Assembly: GCA_023664185.1 (NCBI GenBank)
Contig: JAMPGA010000001.1
Span: 774,187 to 838,186, forward strand
Source: Muribaculaceae bacterium
Lineage (GTDB): Bacteria; Bacteroidota; Bacteroidia; Bacteroidales; Muribaculaceae
Direction: 5' to 3'
DNA length: 64,000 bases
Part shown: piece after piece, positions 7,620-16,607 of the stretch
How positions within the stretch are numbered: position 1 is the stretch's first letter
Layout: each line of letters starts with the position of its first letter
Program-made: the position numbers and the translations under genes
The notes under the pieces: generated by a model
What the model saw: only the letters and a program-made list of their open reading frames with translations
Database searches by the model: none
What the model was told of the DNA's origin: nothing

Positions 7620-9788
7620 TTATTTACCGCCTGGGGTATTGATCTGCTCGGGGGTCTTGTTTTCCTTGAGCAGGCCGCGGTTGCGCAGCAGGGCGTTGAC
7701 TGAGGGCTTGTGTCCGCGGAACTTCACGAACAGCTCCATGGGGTCGTCGCTGCCGCCCATCTCCAGGATGTTTTCCTTGAAGGACTTAGCAGTTTCGGGG
7801 TCGAAGATACCCTTCTCAGAGAAGAGCTCAAAGCCGTCGGTGTCGAGCACCTCGGCCCAGAGATATGTGTAGTAGCCCGAGGCATAGCCGTCGCTGCCGA
7901 ATATGTGCTTGAAGTAGGGTGAGCGGTAGCGGTAGGCCACCTGCGAGGGCATGTTGAGGCGAGCGGCAACCTGAGCCTCAAACTTGTCTACGTCGATCGA
8001 GTCGCCCTCGGCGGGGTTGAGTTCTCCCCATGCCAGGTCGAGCAGTGCAGCTCCGGCCAGCTCGGTGGTTATGAAGCCCTGGTTGTGAGTTGAGGCAGCC
8101 TGGAGCTTGCCCACGAGCTCGGCGGGTATGACCTCGCCGGTCTTGTAGTGGAAGGCATAGTCCTTGAGCAGCTCGGGCTCTAGAGCCCAATGCTCGGTGA
8201 TTTGCGAGGGGAGTTCCACGAAGTCGCGGTCGACGTTTGTGCCGCTCTGCGAGCGGAGCTTGGCGCGCGAGAGCATGCCGTGGAGGCCGTGGCCGAATTC
8301 ATGAAACATGGTCTCGACCTCGTCGATGGTGAGGAGGGCGGGAGTGTCGGCGGTGGGGCGTGTGAAGTTGCCCACGTTATAGATGATGGGACGACCTACG
8401 GAGCCGTCGGGGTCAACATACGAGCCCTTGAACTCGCTCATCCATGCACCCTGTCGCTTGGAGGCGCGGGGGAAGTAGTCGGTCATGAACACTGCTATGT
8501 GCTCGCCGGTGTTGGCGTCGGTCACGTCGTAGACGGTTACTTCGGGGTTATATTTGGGAGCATCGGGCATCTCGGTGAACTTCACGCCATAGAGCTTTTC
8601 GGCCAGGGTGAAGATGCCTTTGCGCACATTGTCGAGCGAGAAGTAGGCGCTCACCTCGTTTTCGTCGAGGTCAAACTTTTTGGCGCGTACCTTTTCGGCA
8701 TAATAGTAGTAGTCCCAGGGTTCGATGGTGAGGTTGTCGCCCTCGGCATCGGCATATGCCTGCATTTCGGCCACTTCCTCTTTCACCTTCTCGGTGGCAG
8801 GCTCCCAGATCTGCATCAGCAGATCTGTGGCAGCCTCGGGAGTCTTGGCCATGACATTGTCGGTCATATAGGAGGCATAATCCTTGAAGCCGAGCAGAGA
8901 GGCTTTTTTGGCGCGAGTGCGCACTATGTCGGCTATTACGGGACGGTTGTCGTAGGGAGCCTCAGAGGCCAGTTTGGCATAAGCCTCATACATGCGTTTG
9001 CGCAGGTTGCGGTCGGCGGCATATTTCAGCACAGGCAGACGGCTGGGAGCATGCAGGGTGAACACCCATTTGCCCTCTTTGCCGCGCTCCTTGGCCTCGG
9101 TGGCGGCGGTGGCCACGATGCCTGCGGGGATTCCGGCCAGCCCTGCCTCATTGTCAACCACGATCTCGCAGGCATTGGTGGAGGCGAGCAGGTTTTTGTT
9201 GAAGGTGAGATAGAGATCGGTGAGGCGCTTGTTCACAGCCTTGAGCTCCTCTTTCTTCTCGGGTGAGAGGAGGGCGCCGTTGCGGGTGAAGTCTTTGTAT
9301 GACTCCTCGATGGCACGGATCTGAGGCTTGTCGAGCCCCATGGCATGACGGTTATCATAGAGGGTTTTGACACGTTGGAAGAGCTTGTCGTTCATCGAAA
9401 TTTCGTCGGAAGCCTCGGAGTATAGGGGATACATCACCTCTGATATTTCCTGCATCTCGGGGGTGTTGTCGGTCTCGTCGAGCGAGGCAAACACGAGCAT
9501 CACCTTGTTCACCAGCTCGCCCGATTTCTCCATGGCCAGGATGGTATTGTCGAAGGTGGGGGCTTCGGGGTTCTCGGCTATGGTTTTGATTTCGGCACGC
9601 TGGATGTCGATGCCCTGGCGCATGGCGGGCAGATAGTCGGCATAGGTGATTTCGCTGAAGGGCGGAATCTCATAGGGTGTGGTGTAGGGGACGGTGAAGG
9701 GGTTGACCCTTTCGGTGGTCTGAGCGTTCATGGCCGCTGGGATTGTCATGGCCGCCGCAGCGACCGTGGCTGTGATTAATGATTTCAT
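7620..9788 (-). CDS. dcp: M3-family peptidyl-dipeptidase, exported
   Basis: A 722-residue thimet-oligopeptidase-family zinc peptidase. The HEFGH zinc motif is at residues 496-500 in VETMFHEFGHGLH, with the third ligand expected in the following helix. Helical N-terminal and C-terminal lobes match Dcp of normal length (about 680-720). An N-terminal signal peptide (AAAMTIPAAMNA) places it in the periplasm. It should trim dipeptides from the C-terminus of short peptides, complementing the tricorn-like protease. The gene follows the EEP and rhomboid genes on the same strand with a 36-bp gap, so it is probably last in that operon. Dcp versus a close M3 relative is not settled. Confidence 0.92.
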   Translation of the reverse strand: MKSLITATVAAAAMTIPAAMNAQTTERVNPFTVPYTTPYEIPPFSEITYADYLPAMRQGIDIQRAEIKTIAENPEAPTFDNTILAMEKSGELVNKVMLVFASLDETDNTPEMQEISEVMYPLYSEASDEISMNDKLFQRVKTLYDNRHAMGLDKPQIRAIEESYKDFTRNGALLSPEKKEELKAVNKRLTDLYLTFNKNLLASTNACEIVVDNEAGLAGIPAGIVATAATEAKERGKEGKWVFTLHAPSRLPVLKYAADRNLRKRMYEAYAKLASEAPYDNRPVIADIVRTRAKKASLLGFKDYASYMTDNVMAKTPEAATDLLMQIWEPATEKVKEEVAEMQAYADAEGDNLTIEPWDYYYYAEKVRAKKFDLDENEVSAYFSLDNVRKGIFTLAEKLYGVKFTEMPDAPKYNPEVTVYDVTDANTGEHIAVFMTDYFPRASKRQGAWMSEFKGSYVDPDGSVGRPIIYNVGNFTRPTADTPALLTIDEVETMFHEFGHGLHGMLSRAKLRSQSGTNVDRDFVELPSQITEHWALEPELLKDYAFHYKTGEVIPAELVGKLQAASTHNQGFITTELAGAALLDLAWGELNPAEGDSIDVDKFEAQVAARLNMPSQVAYRYRSPYFKHIFGSDGYASGYYTYLWAEVLDTDGFELFSEKGIFDPETAKSFKENILEMGGSDDPMELFVKFRGHKPSVNALLRNRGLLKENKTPEQINTPGGK

Positions 9789-9824
9789 TTATAGTGGGTG
9801 TGTATATGTAGTAAAATGACTGTG

Positions 9825-10988
9825 TTATTCGTCGTCGTTGTCGTCGTCGCCGGTGATGATGAATGTGCCCACCAGCGGATAGTGGTCGCTCGAGGGTATC
9901 TTGGGGCGCTTTATGCCGACGGCTTTCAGTTCGCCCGAATAGAGCATCTGGTCTATGCGGAAGTAAAACTTGTTGCCGTGATACGTGATGGTGGGTCCGA
10001 AGGCGCAGTCGGCATAGGCGTCGTGCATGTCGCCATCCATGATGGTGCGCACGGCATAGCAGGCGGGGATATCGTTGAAGTCGCCGGCCACAATCCATGT
10101 CCCCCCGATGGAGTCCATGCAGTGTCTGATGTATTCAGCCTGAGCCTTGCGCGTCACAAACGCATTGGCCAGCTTGCTGACCAGGCGGTTTTTCACGGCA
10201 TGCACCTCGCGGTCCAGTTTCTTGGAGCTGAGAGCCGGCTTTTTCAGCAGGCTTTCGTAGAGAGCTTTATCGCCCGGCTCAAGGCCTATGGAGCACAGGT
10301 GGCAGTTGGCCAGGTGGACTACACGGCCGTGCATGCTGATGCGGTAAAACGACACTACGCTTGAAAACTCGTAGGGCACCTGTATGCGATCGCACGTGAA
10401 TGGGTATTTGGAAAGCACGGTAAACTGGTCCTGCACCCCCACGGCGCGGTGGGGATATCGTTTGGCCAGCTCGCGGAGCTGCTCCGAGGTGATGTGTTGC
10501 AGGGGCCATTCCTTAATCATCTCGGTTTCCTGCATGCTCACAATATCGGCATCCTCGTCGAGAATGAAGTCGATGGTGGCATTGCTTTTGAGCCCCTCCA
10601 CCTCTCCGCGGAAGTCCATGAAGTGGAGAGTGTTGTAGGTCATGAATGTGAACGAGCGCTCCTTCTCGCTCTCCGATAGTTTTCCGGCTGGAAGATTGAC
10701 GGGTGCAAATGCCAGCACCGGTGGAGCTGACAGCAGCCATCCGGTCGTGATGGTCAGGGCAGCCTTGCGCCACAGCAGCAAGTCGATCACCAGAAGCACC
10801 GCACCCACTATCAACACTATCGGAAGAGCCATGGCGGCCAGCGAGGCCAGCACACACTCGGCCGGATCGATGGAGCCACCGTAGGCGGAAAACACCGTCG
10901 TCATGGCCACACCTACATTGAGCCCTGCCACAACAGCGCGCAGCAGAGCCAGCCAGGGTCGCGAGATGTATTTTTCGAGAAATGACAT
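9825..10988 (-). CDS. Membrane-anchored endonuclease/exonuclease/phosphatase-family protein
   Basis: A 387-residue protein. Residues 1-100 hold about three transmembrane helices (VVAGLNVGVAM, AAMALPIVLIVGAVLLVIDLLL, WLLSAPPVLAFAP). Residues 110-375 are an EEP fold with the usual metal and catalytic motifs: MTYNTLHF, SMQETEM, WIVAGDFNDIP and a final SSDHYPLVG. The family includes phosphodiesterases, lipid phosphatases and nucleases; the periplasmic location hinted by the helices favours an envelope substrate, but this is inference. Its ATG overlaps the stop of the upstream rhomboid gene (TAATG), indicating translational coupling. Confidence 0.88.
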   Translation of the reverse strand: MSFLEKYISRPWLALLRAVVAGLNVGVAMTTVFSAYGGSIDPAECVLASLAAMALPIVLIVGAVLLVIDLLLWRKAALTITTGWLLSAPPVLAFAPVNLPAGKLSESEKERSFTFMTYNTLHFMDFRGEVEGLKSNATIDFILDEDADIVSMQETEMIKEWPLQHITSEQLRELAKRYPHRAVGVQDQFTVLSKYPFTCDRIQVPYEFSSVVSFYRISMHGRVVHLANCHLCSIGLEPGDKALYESLLKKPALSSKKLDREVHAVKNRLVSKLANAFVTRKAQAEYIRHCMDSIGGTWIVAGDFNDIPACYAVRTIMDGDMHDAYADCAFGPTITYHGNKFYFRIDQMLYSGELKAVGIKRPKIPSSDHYPLVGTFIITGDDDNDDE

Positions 10989-11833
10989 TATTTTATGTTT
11001 CTGCTAACGTCAAAGAGGCGTTTACGTTCCTGTGGAGTAAGGGCTGAGTAGCCTGATTGTCTTATCTTGTCGAGTATGGAGTCGAGTTCGCGGCGGTTTT
11101 CGATATCGCTTTGAGCGGCAGCCGGAGTCGGGGCGGGGCGACGTCGGCGGTTGAGGTATGTGGTGACCGGGCGCGTTATATCTACTCCGCGCTTGAGGTT
11201 GAGAGCAAAGACCATTCCGGCTATTATGCCGCCCAGATGTGCCACCTCGCCGCCGGCATTAGTGCCACCCGTGCCGAGCAGTACCAGCAGTAGCGTTGCC
11301 ACGGCTATCCATTTGAGCTTCACGTCGCCTATCAGCAGCAGGCGCAGGCGAAAGTCGGGCATCAGTATGGCTGTGGCCGTTACTATGGCCATCACCGAGG
11401 CCGAGGCGCCTATTAGCATCCCCGTGGATCCGGCGAAGAGGGGCAGCGTATTGTAGGCCACCAGGAAGAGCACACCCCCGGCCAGGCCACCGTAGATGTA
11501 GAGCACAGCCAGTTGCGCCGGAGTGCAACGCAGCAGCATCACCTGGCCGAACCAGTAGAGCCACAGCATGTTGAAAATGATGTGGAGCACGTCATACTGG
11601 GCAAACATATAGGTGGCTACAGTCCAGGGGGCAAACACCAGCATGGAGAGGCGGCTGGGGAGCTCCACGACACTGAGCACCGTGTGGAGCGGATCGTTGA
11701 CACCTGCCAGTAGGCACACTATCACCGCCAGGCGCAGCGCCACAAACACAGCCACGTTTATCCCTATCAGCCTTCCGGGGACGGTGGCTGTGTGCCACAG
11801 CTGCTTCACGCGCTCAATAACGCCCATAGCCAC
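10988..11833 (-). CDS. Rhomboid intramembrane serine protease (second of pair)
   Basis: A 281-residue six-helix rhomboid. It has the HIIFNMLWLYWFG helix, the catalytic Ser in LIGASASVMAI and the catalytic His in EVAHLGGIIAG. Residues beyond about 215 form a cytosolic tail with Arg/Pro-rich linker and a charged helix pair (ELDSILDKIRQSG, LTPQERKRLFDVS), an extension common in Bacteroidetes rhomboids. It cleaves transmembrane segments of unknown substrates. It overlaps the upstream rhomboid gene by 20 bp and the downstream EEP gene by 1 bp, so all are one transcript. Confidence 0.92.
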   Translation of the reverse strand: MAMGVIERVKQLWHTATVPGRLIGINVAVFVALRLAVIVCLLAGVNDPLHTVLSVVELPSRLSMLVFAPWTVATYMFAQYDVLHIIFNMLWLYWFGQVMLLRCTPAQLAVLYIYGGLAGGVLFLVAYNTLPLFAGSTGMLIGASASVMAIVTATAILMPDFRLRLLLIGDVKLKWIAVATLLLVLLGTGGTNAGGEVAHLGGIIAGMVFALNLKRGVDITRPVTTYLNRRRRPAPTPAAAQSDIENRRELDSILDKIRQSGYSALTPQERKRLFDVSRNIK

Positions 11834-12596
11834 CCCCTCCGAAGGTACCGGTTTTCTTCCAGTAGAGCATGATGAGGAAACCGAATATCATGCCGCCGAG
11901 ATGCGCGAAGTGGGCTATGCCGTCGGGGCGTCCGGCAGCCTCGCTCAGCCCTATGAGCACCTCGATGACACCCCAGCCTATCACCATATATTTAGCCTTG
12001 ATGGGTATGGGGATAAAGAAAAGATAGAGAGGTGCGTTGGGAAAGAGCATGCCGAAAGCCAGCAGAATGCCGTAGACGGCACCCGAGGCTCCGATGGTGA
12101 CCAGAGCGTTGAGCATCTGGCTTATCATGGCCTCGCCGTGGGGAGTCTGCATGGTCTGGTGGAGCCACTGGCGCATCTCGGGATAATCCACCCCGTTGGA
12201 GTTGGCCAGCAGGGGCACAAAGGTGTTCTCCCAAGTTAGAGCCCAGGTGATCTCCTGAACCAGCGCGGCGCCTATGCCACACGAAATGTAGTAGAACAGG
12301 AATCTTGCGCTCCCCATAGTTCTCTCCAGCGTCATGCCAAACATCCACAGCGTGAACATATTGAAAAATATGTGGGCAAAGTTGCGCGTGTCGTGCATGA
12401 ACATATAGGTGATGAGCTGTATAGGATTGAAGTCGGCCGCTTTGAAGTAGTGCAGTCCTCCCAGCTCCTCAAGACCCATCCCCAGGCGTCCGGGCAGAAC
12501 CATCATGGCCAGCCAGACTATCAGGTTTATTATGATTAGATTCTTGGTCACAGGTGGCATTTCGCCAAAAAATGACCCTCTGGAGTTGAAATTCAT
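11814..12596 (-). CDS. Rhomboid intramembrane serine protease (first of pair)
   Basis: A 260-residue rhomboid with complete motifs: HIFFNMFTLWMFG, catalytic Ser in TIGASGAVYGI and His in AHFAHLGGMIFG. A loop of about 50 residues between the helices after ALTWENTFVPLL is longer than in the downstream paralogue. The C-terminus is a short Gly/Tyr tail rather than a charged domain. It heads an operon of rhomboid, rhomboid, EEP hydrolase and M3 peptidase. A -7 box lies 22 bp upstream of the ATG at 12596. Confidence 0.93.
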   Translation of the reverse strand: MNFNSRGSFFGEMPPVTKNLIIINLIVWLAMMVLPGRLGMGLEELGGLHYFKAADFNPIQLITYMFMHDTRNFAHIFFNMFTLWMFGMTLERTMGSARFLFYYISCGIGAALVQEITWALTWENTFVPLLANSNGVDYPEMRQWLHQTMQTPHGEAMISQMLNALVTIGASGAVYGILLAFGMLFPNAPLYLFFIPIPIKAKYMVIGWGVIEVLIGLSEAAGRPDGIAHFAHLGGMIFGFLIMLYWKKTGTFGGGGYGRY

Positions 12597-12617
12597 ATCG
12601 TCATTTGAAATTTAACT

Positions 12618-12626
12618 GCAAAAATA
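12618..12626 (-). promoter_or_regulatory. -7 box ahead of the rhomboid operon
   Basis: TATTTTTGC on the minus strand fits TAnnTTTG; no clear TTTG lies 19-20 bp further upstream. It leaves a leader of roughly 15 nt. Confidence 0.4.
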
Positions 12627-12744
12627 CAAAATATTGGCGAGATACTCCCTATGACCGGTGATTTTTCTGCTCATATCCCTGTGGTAAATAATGAGGAAAG
12701 AGGACAGATTTTCAGTTGTTTAATTATTTTTAACACTAAAACAT

Positions 12745-12776
12745 TTTGTCGTATCGCAAAAAGTGTCTACCTTTGC
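12745..12776 (+). promoter_or_regulatory. Promoter of tRNA-fMet
   Basis: TTTG (12745-12748), a 19-bp spacer and TACCTTTGC (12768-12776) match the Bacteroidetes consensus exactly, 17 bp before the mature tRNA 5' end. Confidence 0.8.
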
Positions 12777-12793
12777 ACCACTGAAAACGACAT

Positions 12794-12868
<75 letters not shown>

Positions 12869-12872
12869 AGAC

Positions 12873-12908
12873 AGAGTCAATCGCTAAGCGGTTGGCTCTT
12901 AGTTTTTT
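12873..12908 (+). terminator. Intrinsic terminator after tRNA-fMet
   Basis: A 12-bp stem (AGAGTCAATCGC with GCGGTTGGCTCT, two or three G:U pairs) around a TAA loop, then TAGTTTTTT. A CCCCTACAGGGG palindrome of the dispersed repeat family follows at 12920-12931. Confidence 0.75.
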
Positions 12909-12972
12909 ATCATTACGCCCCCCTACAGGGGCATCTCTCATACGTTTCTGCGCTACCCCTCTCTCTCTTTTT

Positions 12973-15120
12973 CTACTGGAATCTCTGGCGGATGCGGCGC
13001 ATGAAGTTCATGAGGTGCATGTAGATGGGCGACGGGGGCACCACGAGGTCGGTGGCCATGATTTCGGCCATGGTCATGGGCTGCTCTGTGCCGAACTGAC
13101 CCGGATAGAGCACCAGGAGGTTGTGGTAGGGGAAATATTTCTGCAGGAAGTGGGGCACTTCGTCCATATCGGAGTCAAACGACACGGAGGCTCTTCGTGC
13201 GCTCACCACAATGAGCAGATCGTCCTGGCTCACCTCGCCGGTTCTCAGCACAAAGTCGTCGAAGCTCTCAATCTTCTCAAACGACATGCGTATGCCGATT
13301 TTGCTCTGTATCAATATGGTGCGTATCATTGGCATGGTGGCCTCCTCACACCAGAATGTGATGGGGCATCCGATGTGGCGGCACAGGTTGCCCACAGCCT
13401 GCACCCAGCGGCGAAATCCGGTTTCAAACTGGGCTTTCTTGGGCACGGCCACGAATATGCGGCTGATGGTTGAGAGGGGATTGAAGCAGCGTGTGATGCA
13501 GACCATGCGGTTGGTGCTCTGGAGCAGATGCTCTATCTTATTGCCAAGAAACGAGTCGATTATGGCTGTGCGCCGATGCAGGCCGATTATCACCTCGGTG
13601 ATGTCGCGTTCCTGCATGGTGTTGAGCACGCCGGTGATGAAATTGAGGTCGTAGCGCTCTATGGGAGTAAGCTCCACCTCTACAGTGGCTGCCGAGCGCT
13701 CGGCCACATCGAGGGAGTTGCGTGAAATGGAGCGCGATGATGCCGAATTGTCGTTGCGCACGTGCAGGGCATAGAAGTCGCCCGGAATCGACGAGTCGGG
13801 AAACCTCATGGCCAGCGCCAGGTCGACGATGCCGGGCGCCGTAAGGGGGTTGGATATGGCTATAAGCGTGCGCGGATGTGTGGTCGAATCATCTTTCTCG
13901 GCCTCTACCTCAGCCTGTTGCAGTAGCTGCAGCTTCAGCTTGGCGGCGGCCCTTGCAGTGCCCACCGACGAGACTGTGCAAGTCACCAGAATCATAAGAA
14001 TGGTGCCGTTGAGTATTTCCACCCCGAAGAGTCCCATGCTATAGCCGATGGTGACCACAGCGAGGGCCACGGCCGTGTGGGCGTTGGAGAGCTGATACAT
14101 CATGCGGCGGTCGGTGCCAGTGAGATGGAACACCTTCTGTGTCACCAGCGCCGCCAGCCACTTTGTGGTCATGGCCACGCCACACATCACACCGGCTATG
14201 TAGAGCGTCTGCCACCCTTTGGCCAGCACGCCCAGGTCGATGAGCATGCCCACACCTATCAGGAAGTAGGGGATAAACAGAGCGTTGCCCACAAACTCTA
14301 TACGCCCCATCAGAGTGGAGCGTCCAGGTATGAACTTATTGAGCACAAGACCCGAGAGGAATGCGCCAAACACCCCCTCGACCCCTATCCACTGGGCCAC
14401 GGCAGCCGCCAGGAACACCATCACCATGATGTAGACAAACTGCGAGATGCCGTCGTGATATTTCTTGAAAAACCAGCGTGTGAGCCTGGGGTAGAAATAT
14501 ACCAGCACCAGGCAGTAGAGAGCCAGATAGCCCAGCACAGGGAGCAGCGATCTCACCGACCCTTCCCTCACCACTCCGGTCACAGCGGCCAGCACCACCA
14601 GAGAGCCCAGCACGGTCACAATGGTTCCGGCTATGGCTATGATTACGGCCGGCGATTTGGTCACTCCGAAGCGCGCCACTATAGGGTAGGCCAGCAGGGT
14701 GTGGGCGGCAAACATCGACGCCAACAGAGTGGCCTCGAGCAGCCCCATTCTGAAAAAGCATATGGCCGCGCCAGCGCCTAAAACCAAAGGTATGAAAAAC
14801 GTGAACCCACCAAACACCAGGCCCTTGCCCAGGTTCTTGCGCAGGTGATACATGTCTATCTCTATGCCCGCCAGAAACATCAGGTAGAGCAGGCCCACCT
14901 GGCCGAACACCTCGAAGCTCATATCCCTGTCGAGCAGACCGAAGCCGTGGGGACCCACAGCCACTCCGGCTATGATCAGACCTATCACATGGGGTATCTT
15001 CAGGCGGTTGAGCAGGAGCGGTGTGACCAGCAATATAGCCATCACCGTCAGGAAGATAGGCACCGGCTGAGAGATCACGGGCCTAACAGCCGTCAGAATA
15101 GTGAAACAGGGAAGAGTCAT
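12973..15120 (-). CDS. CPA2-family cation:proton antiporter with C-terminal USP-like domain
   Basis: A 715-residue inner-membrane protein. Residues about 20-400 contain 12-13 helices of a Na+/H+ or K+/H+ exchanger. LKIPHVIGLIIAGVAVGPHG and LYLMFLAGIEIDM are the usual family markers, and GVEGVFGAFLSGLVLN follows in the later half. Residues about 430-715 are cytosolic and resemble two universal-stress-protein-like alpha/beta domains. The ATG at 15120 was chosen because an earlier in-frame TTG lies upstream of a good -7 box (15136-15129). It should help pH or monovalent-cation homeostasis; ion specificity is not evident. It is divergent from the SurA-like operon. Confidence 0.9.
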   Translation of the reverse strand: MTLPCFTILTAVRPVISQPVPIFLTVMAILLVTPLLLNRLKIPHVIGLIIAGVAVGPHGFGLLDRDMSFEVFGQVGLLYLMFLAGIEIDMYHLRKNLGKGLVFGGFTFFIPLVLGAGAAICFFRMGLLEATLLASMFAAHTLLAYPIVARFGVTKSPAVIIAIAGTIVTVLGSLVVLAAVTGVVREGSVRSLLPVLGYLALYCLVLVYFYPRLTRWFFKKYHDGISQFVYIMVMVFLAAAVAQWIGVEGVFGAFLSGLVLNKFIPGRSTLMGRIEFVGNALFIPYFLIGVGMLIDLGVLAKGWQTLYIAGVMCGVAMTTKWLAALVTQKVFHLTGTDRRMMYQLSNAHTAVALAVVTIGYSMGLFGVEILNGTILMILVTCTVSSVGTARAAAKLKLQLLQQAEVEAEKDDSTTHPRTLIAISNPLTAPGIVDLALAMRFPDSSIPGDFYALHVRNDNSASSRSISRNSLDVAERSAATVEVELTPIERYDLNFITGVLNTMQERDITEVIIGLHRRTAIIDSFLGNKIEHLLQSTNRMVCITRCFNPLSTISRIFVAVPKKAQFETGFRRWVQAVGNLCRHIGCPITFWCEEATMPMIRTILIQSKIGIRMSFEKIESFDDFVLRTGEVSQDDLLIVVSARRASVSFDSDMDEVPHFLQKYFPYHNLLVLYPGQFGTEQPMTMAEIMATDLVVPPSPIYMHLMNFMRRIRQRFQ

Positions 15121-15128
15121 AGCAACCA

Positions 15129-15178
15129 CAAAATTACAAAAAATCCCCAATATTTTGCCGGAAAATTCGTAACTTTGG
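15129..15178. promoter_or_regulatory. Divergent promoter region, antiporter and SurA-like operon
   Basis: A minus-strand TAATTTTG (15136-15129) lies 8 bp before the antiporter ATG, and a plus-strand TAACTTTGG (15170-15178) lies 43 bp before the GTG at 15222. Neither has a clear TTTG at 19-20 bp. Confidence 0.45.
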
Positions 15179-15221
15179 GGCTAAATATACCCGATATTCA
15201 TCAGAAAATCATCGCAACAAA

Positions 15222-16607
15222 GTGAAAATCAGAAATATATTGATACCCGGAGCTGCTGCTGTGCTGTGCTGCCTGTATGCCGTGGCTGCAGTGGACAATG
15301 TGGCCGAAGAGGTGGCATGGGTAGTGGGCGACACTCCGATATGGAAGTCGGAGATCGAGGATACCTATCAGTCGATGCTCTACGAGAAGGTGCCCATTGA
15401 CGGCGACCCCTATTGCGTGATACCCGAGCAGATAGCAGTGGAGAAGCTCTATCTCCATCAGGCCGACATAGACACCCTCGAGGTGCCGGAGAGCATGGTG
15501 GTACAGCAGGTGGAGAGCCAGATCAACTTCCTCATCAACCAGCTGGGCTCGAAGGAGAAAGTTGAGCAGTATTTCAACAAGTCCATCCCCTCACTGCGTG
15601 TGCAGTATCACGACATGATAGCCAACCGCCAGAGAGTGCAGATGGTGCAGCACAAGCTCACGGAAAAGATCACCACCACCCCCTCGGAGGTGCGCCGCTA
15701 TTTCGACAAGCTCCCCGAGGACAGCATCCCCTATGTGCCCACCCAGGTTGAGGTGCAGATACTCACCATAGCTCCCGCCATCCCGCGCGAGGAGATCGAG
15801 AATGTCAAGTCGCGACTGCGCGATTATGCCGACCGTGTCAACCGCGGCGAGAGCGATTTCTACACCCTGGCGGTGCTCTATTCCGAAGATCCCGGCTCCG
15901 CCCAGCGTGGCGGTGAGCTCGGCTTCTCGGGGCGCGGCCAGCTCGTGCCCGAGTTTGCGTCCGTGGCCTTCAACCTCAACGACCCCAAGAAAGTGTCGAA
16001 GATAGTCGAGACCGAATATGGCTACCACATAATACAGCTTATCGAGAAGCGCGGCGACCGTGTCAACGTGCGCCACATACTGCTGAAGCCCCGTGTGGCC
16101 GAGGCCGACCTGATCGATGCCATCAACCGCCTCGACACCGTGCGCCACGAGATGGTGGACAATCATAAATTCACCTTCGAGGAGGCCGTCGGAGTCCTTT
16201 CGGCCGACAAGACCACAAATAAGAACAAAGGTGTCATGGTGAACCAGGAGGACGGCACATCGCGCTTCAACATGTCGCAGCTGCCCCAGGAGGTGGCCAA
16301 GGTAGTCAACGATCTGCAGCCCGGCGAAGTCTCGCAGGCCTTTATCATGAAAGACCCCAAGACCACACAGGACATTGTGGCGCTTGTGAAGCTCACCGAG
16401 CGCATCCCCGGCCATCGTGCCAACCTCTCCGACGACTATCAGCTGATAAAGCGCCTCTACGAGGCACACCGTCAGCAGGAAGTGCTCGACAAGTGGCTGG
16501 CCGAAAAAATCAAAGACACCTATACCCGTGTCGAGCCCGGTTGGCGCGACTGTGAGTTTAAACACGAAGGCTGGATAAAGGGAGAGAACTCCGCAACCGT
16601 AAAATGA
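15222..16607 (+). CDS. SurA-like periplasmic peptidyl-prolyl isomerase
   Basis: A 461-residue chaperone with GTG start and signal peptide. Residues about 25-165 are the SurA N-terminal helical domain. A parvulin domain follows at about 172-280 (LYSEDPGSAQRGGELGF, ETEYGYHIIQLIE), then a second, more degenerate one beginning VRHILLKP at about 285. It should chaperone and isomerise unfolded outer-membrane proteins. It overlaps the OstA-like gene by 4 bp (ATGA), linking outer-membrane protein folding with lipopolysaccharide transport. Two parvulin domains agree with SurA rather than PpiD, which would carry an N-terminal anchor. Confidence 0.9.
   Translation: MKIRNILIPGAAAVLCCLYAVAAVDNVAEEVAWVVGDTPIWKSEIEDTYQSMLYEKVPIDGDPYCVIPEQIAVEKLYLHQADIDTLEVPESMVVQQVESQINFLINQLGSKEKVEQYFNKSIPSLRVQYHDMIANRQRVQMVQHKLTEKITTTPSEVRRYFDKLPEDSIPYVPTQVEVQILTIAPAIPREEIENVKSRLRDYADRVNRGESDFYTLAVLYSEDPGSAQRGGELGFSGRGQLVPEFASVAFNLNDPKKVSKIVETEYGYHIIQLIEKRGDRVNVRHILLKPRVAEADLIDAINRLDTVRHEMVDNHKFTFEEAVGVLSADKTTNKNKGVMVNQEDGTSRFNMSQLPQEVAKVVNDLQPGEVSQAFIMKDPKTTQDIVALVKLTERIPGHRANLSDDYQLIKRLYEAHRQQEVLDKWLAEKIKDTYTRVEPGWRDCEFKHEGWIKGENSATVK

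Noticed and set aside
8190..9266. Open frame of 358 codons on the plus strand
   Set aside because: Antisense to the M3 peptidase gene with its HEFGH motif; Gly/Val/His-rich translation typical of a shadow frame.
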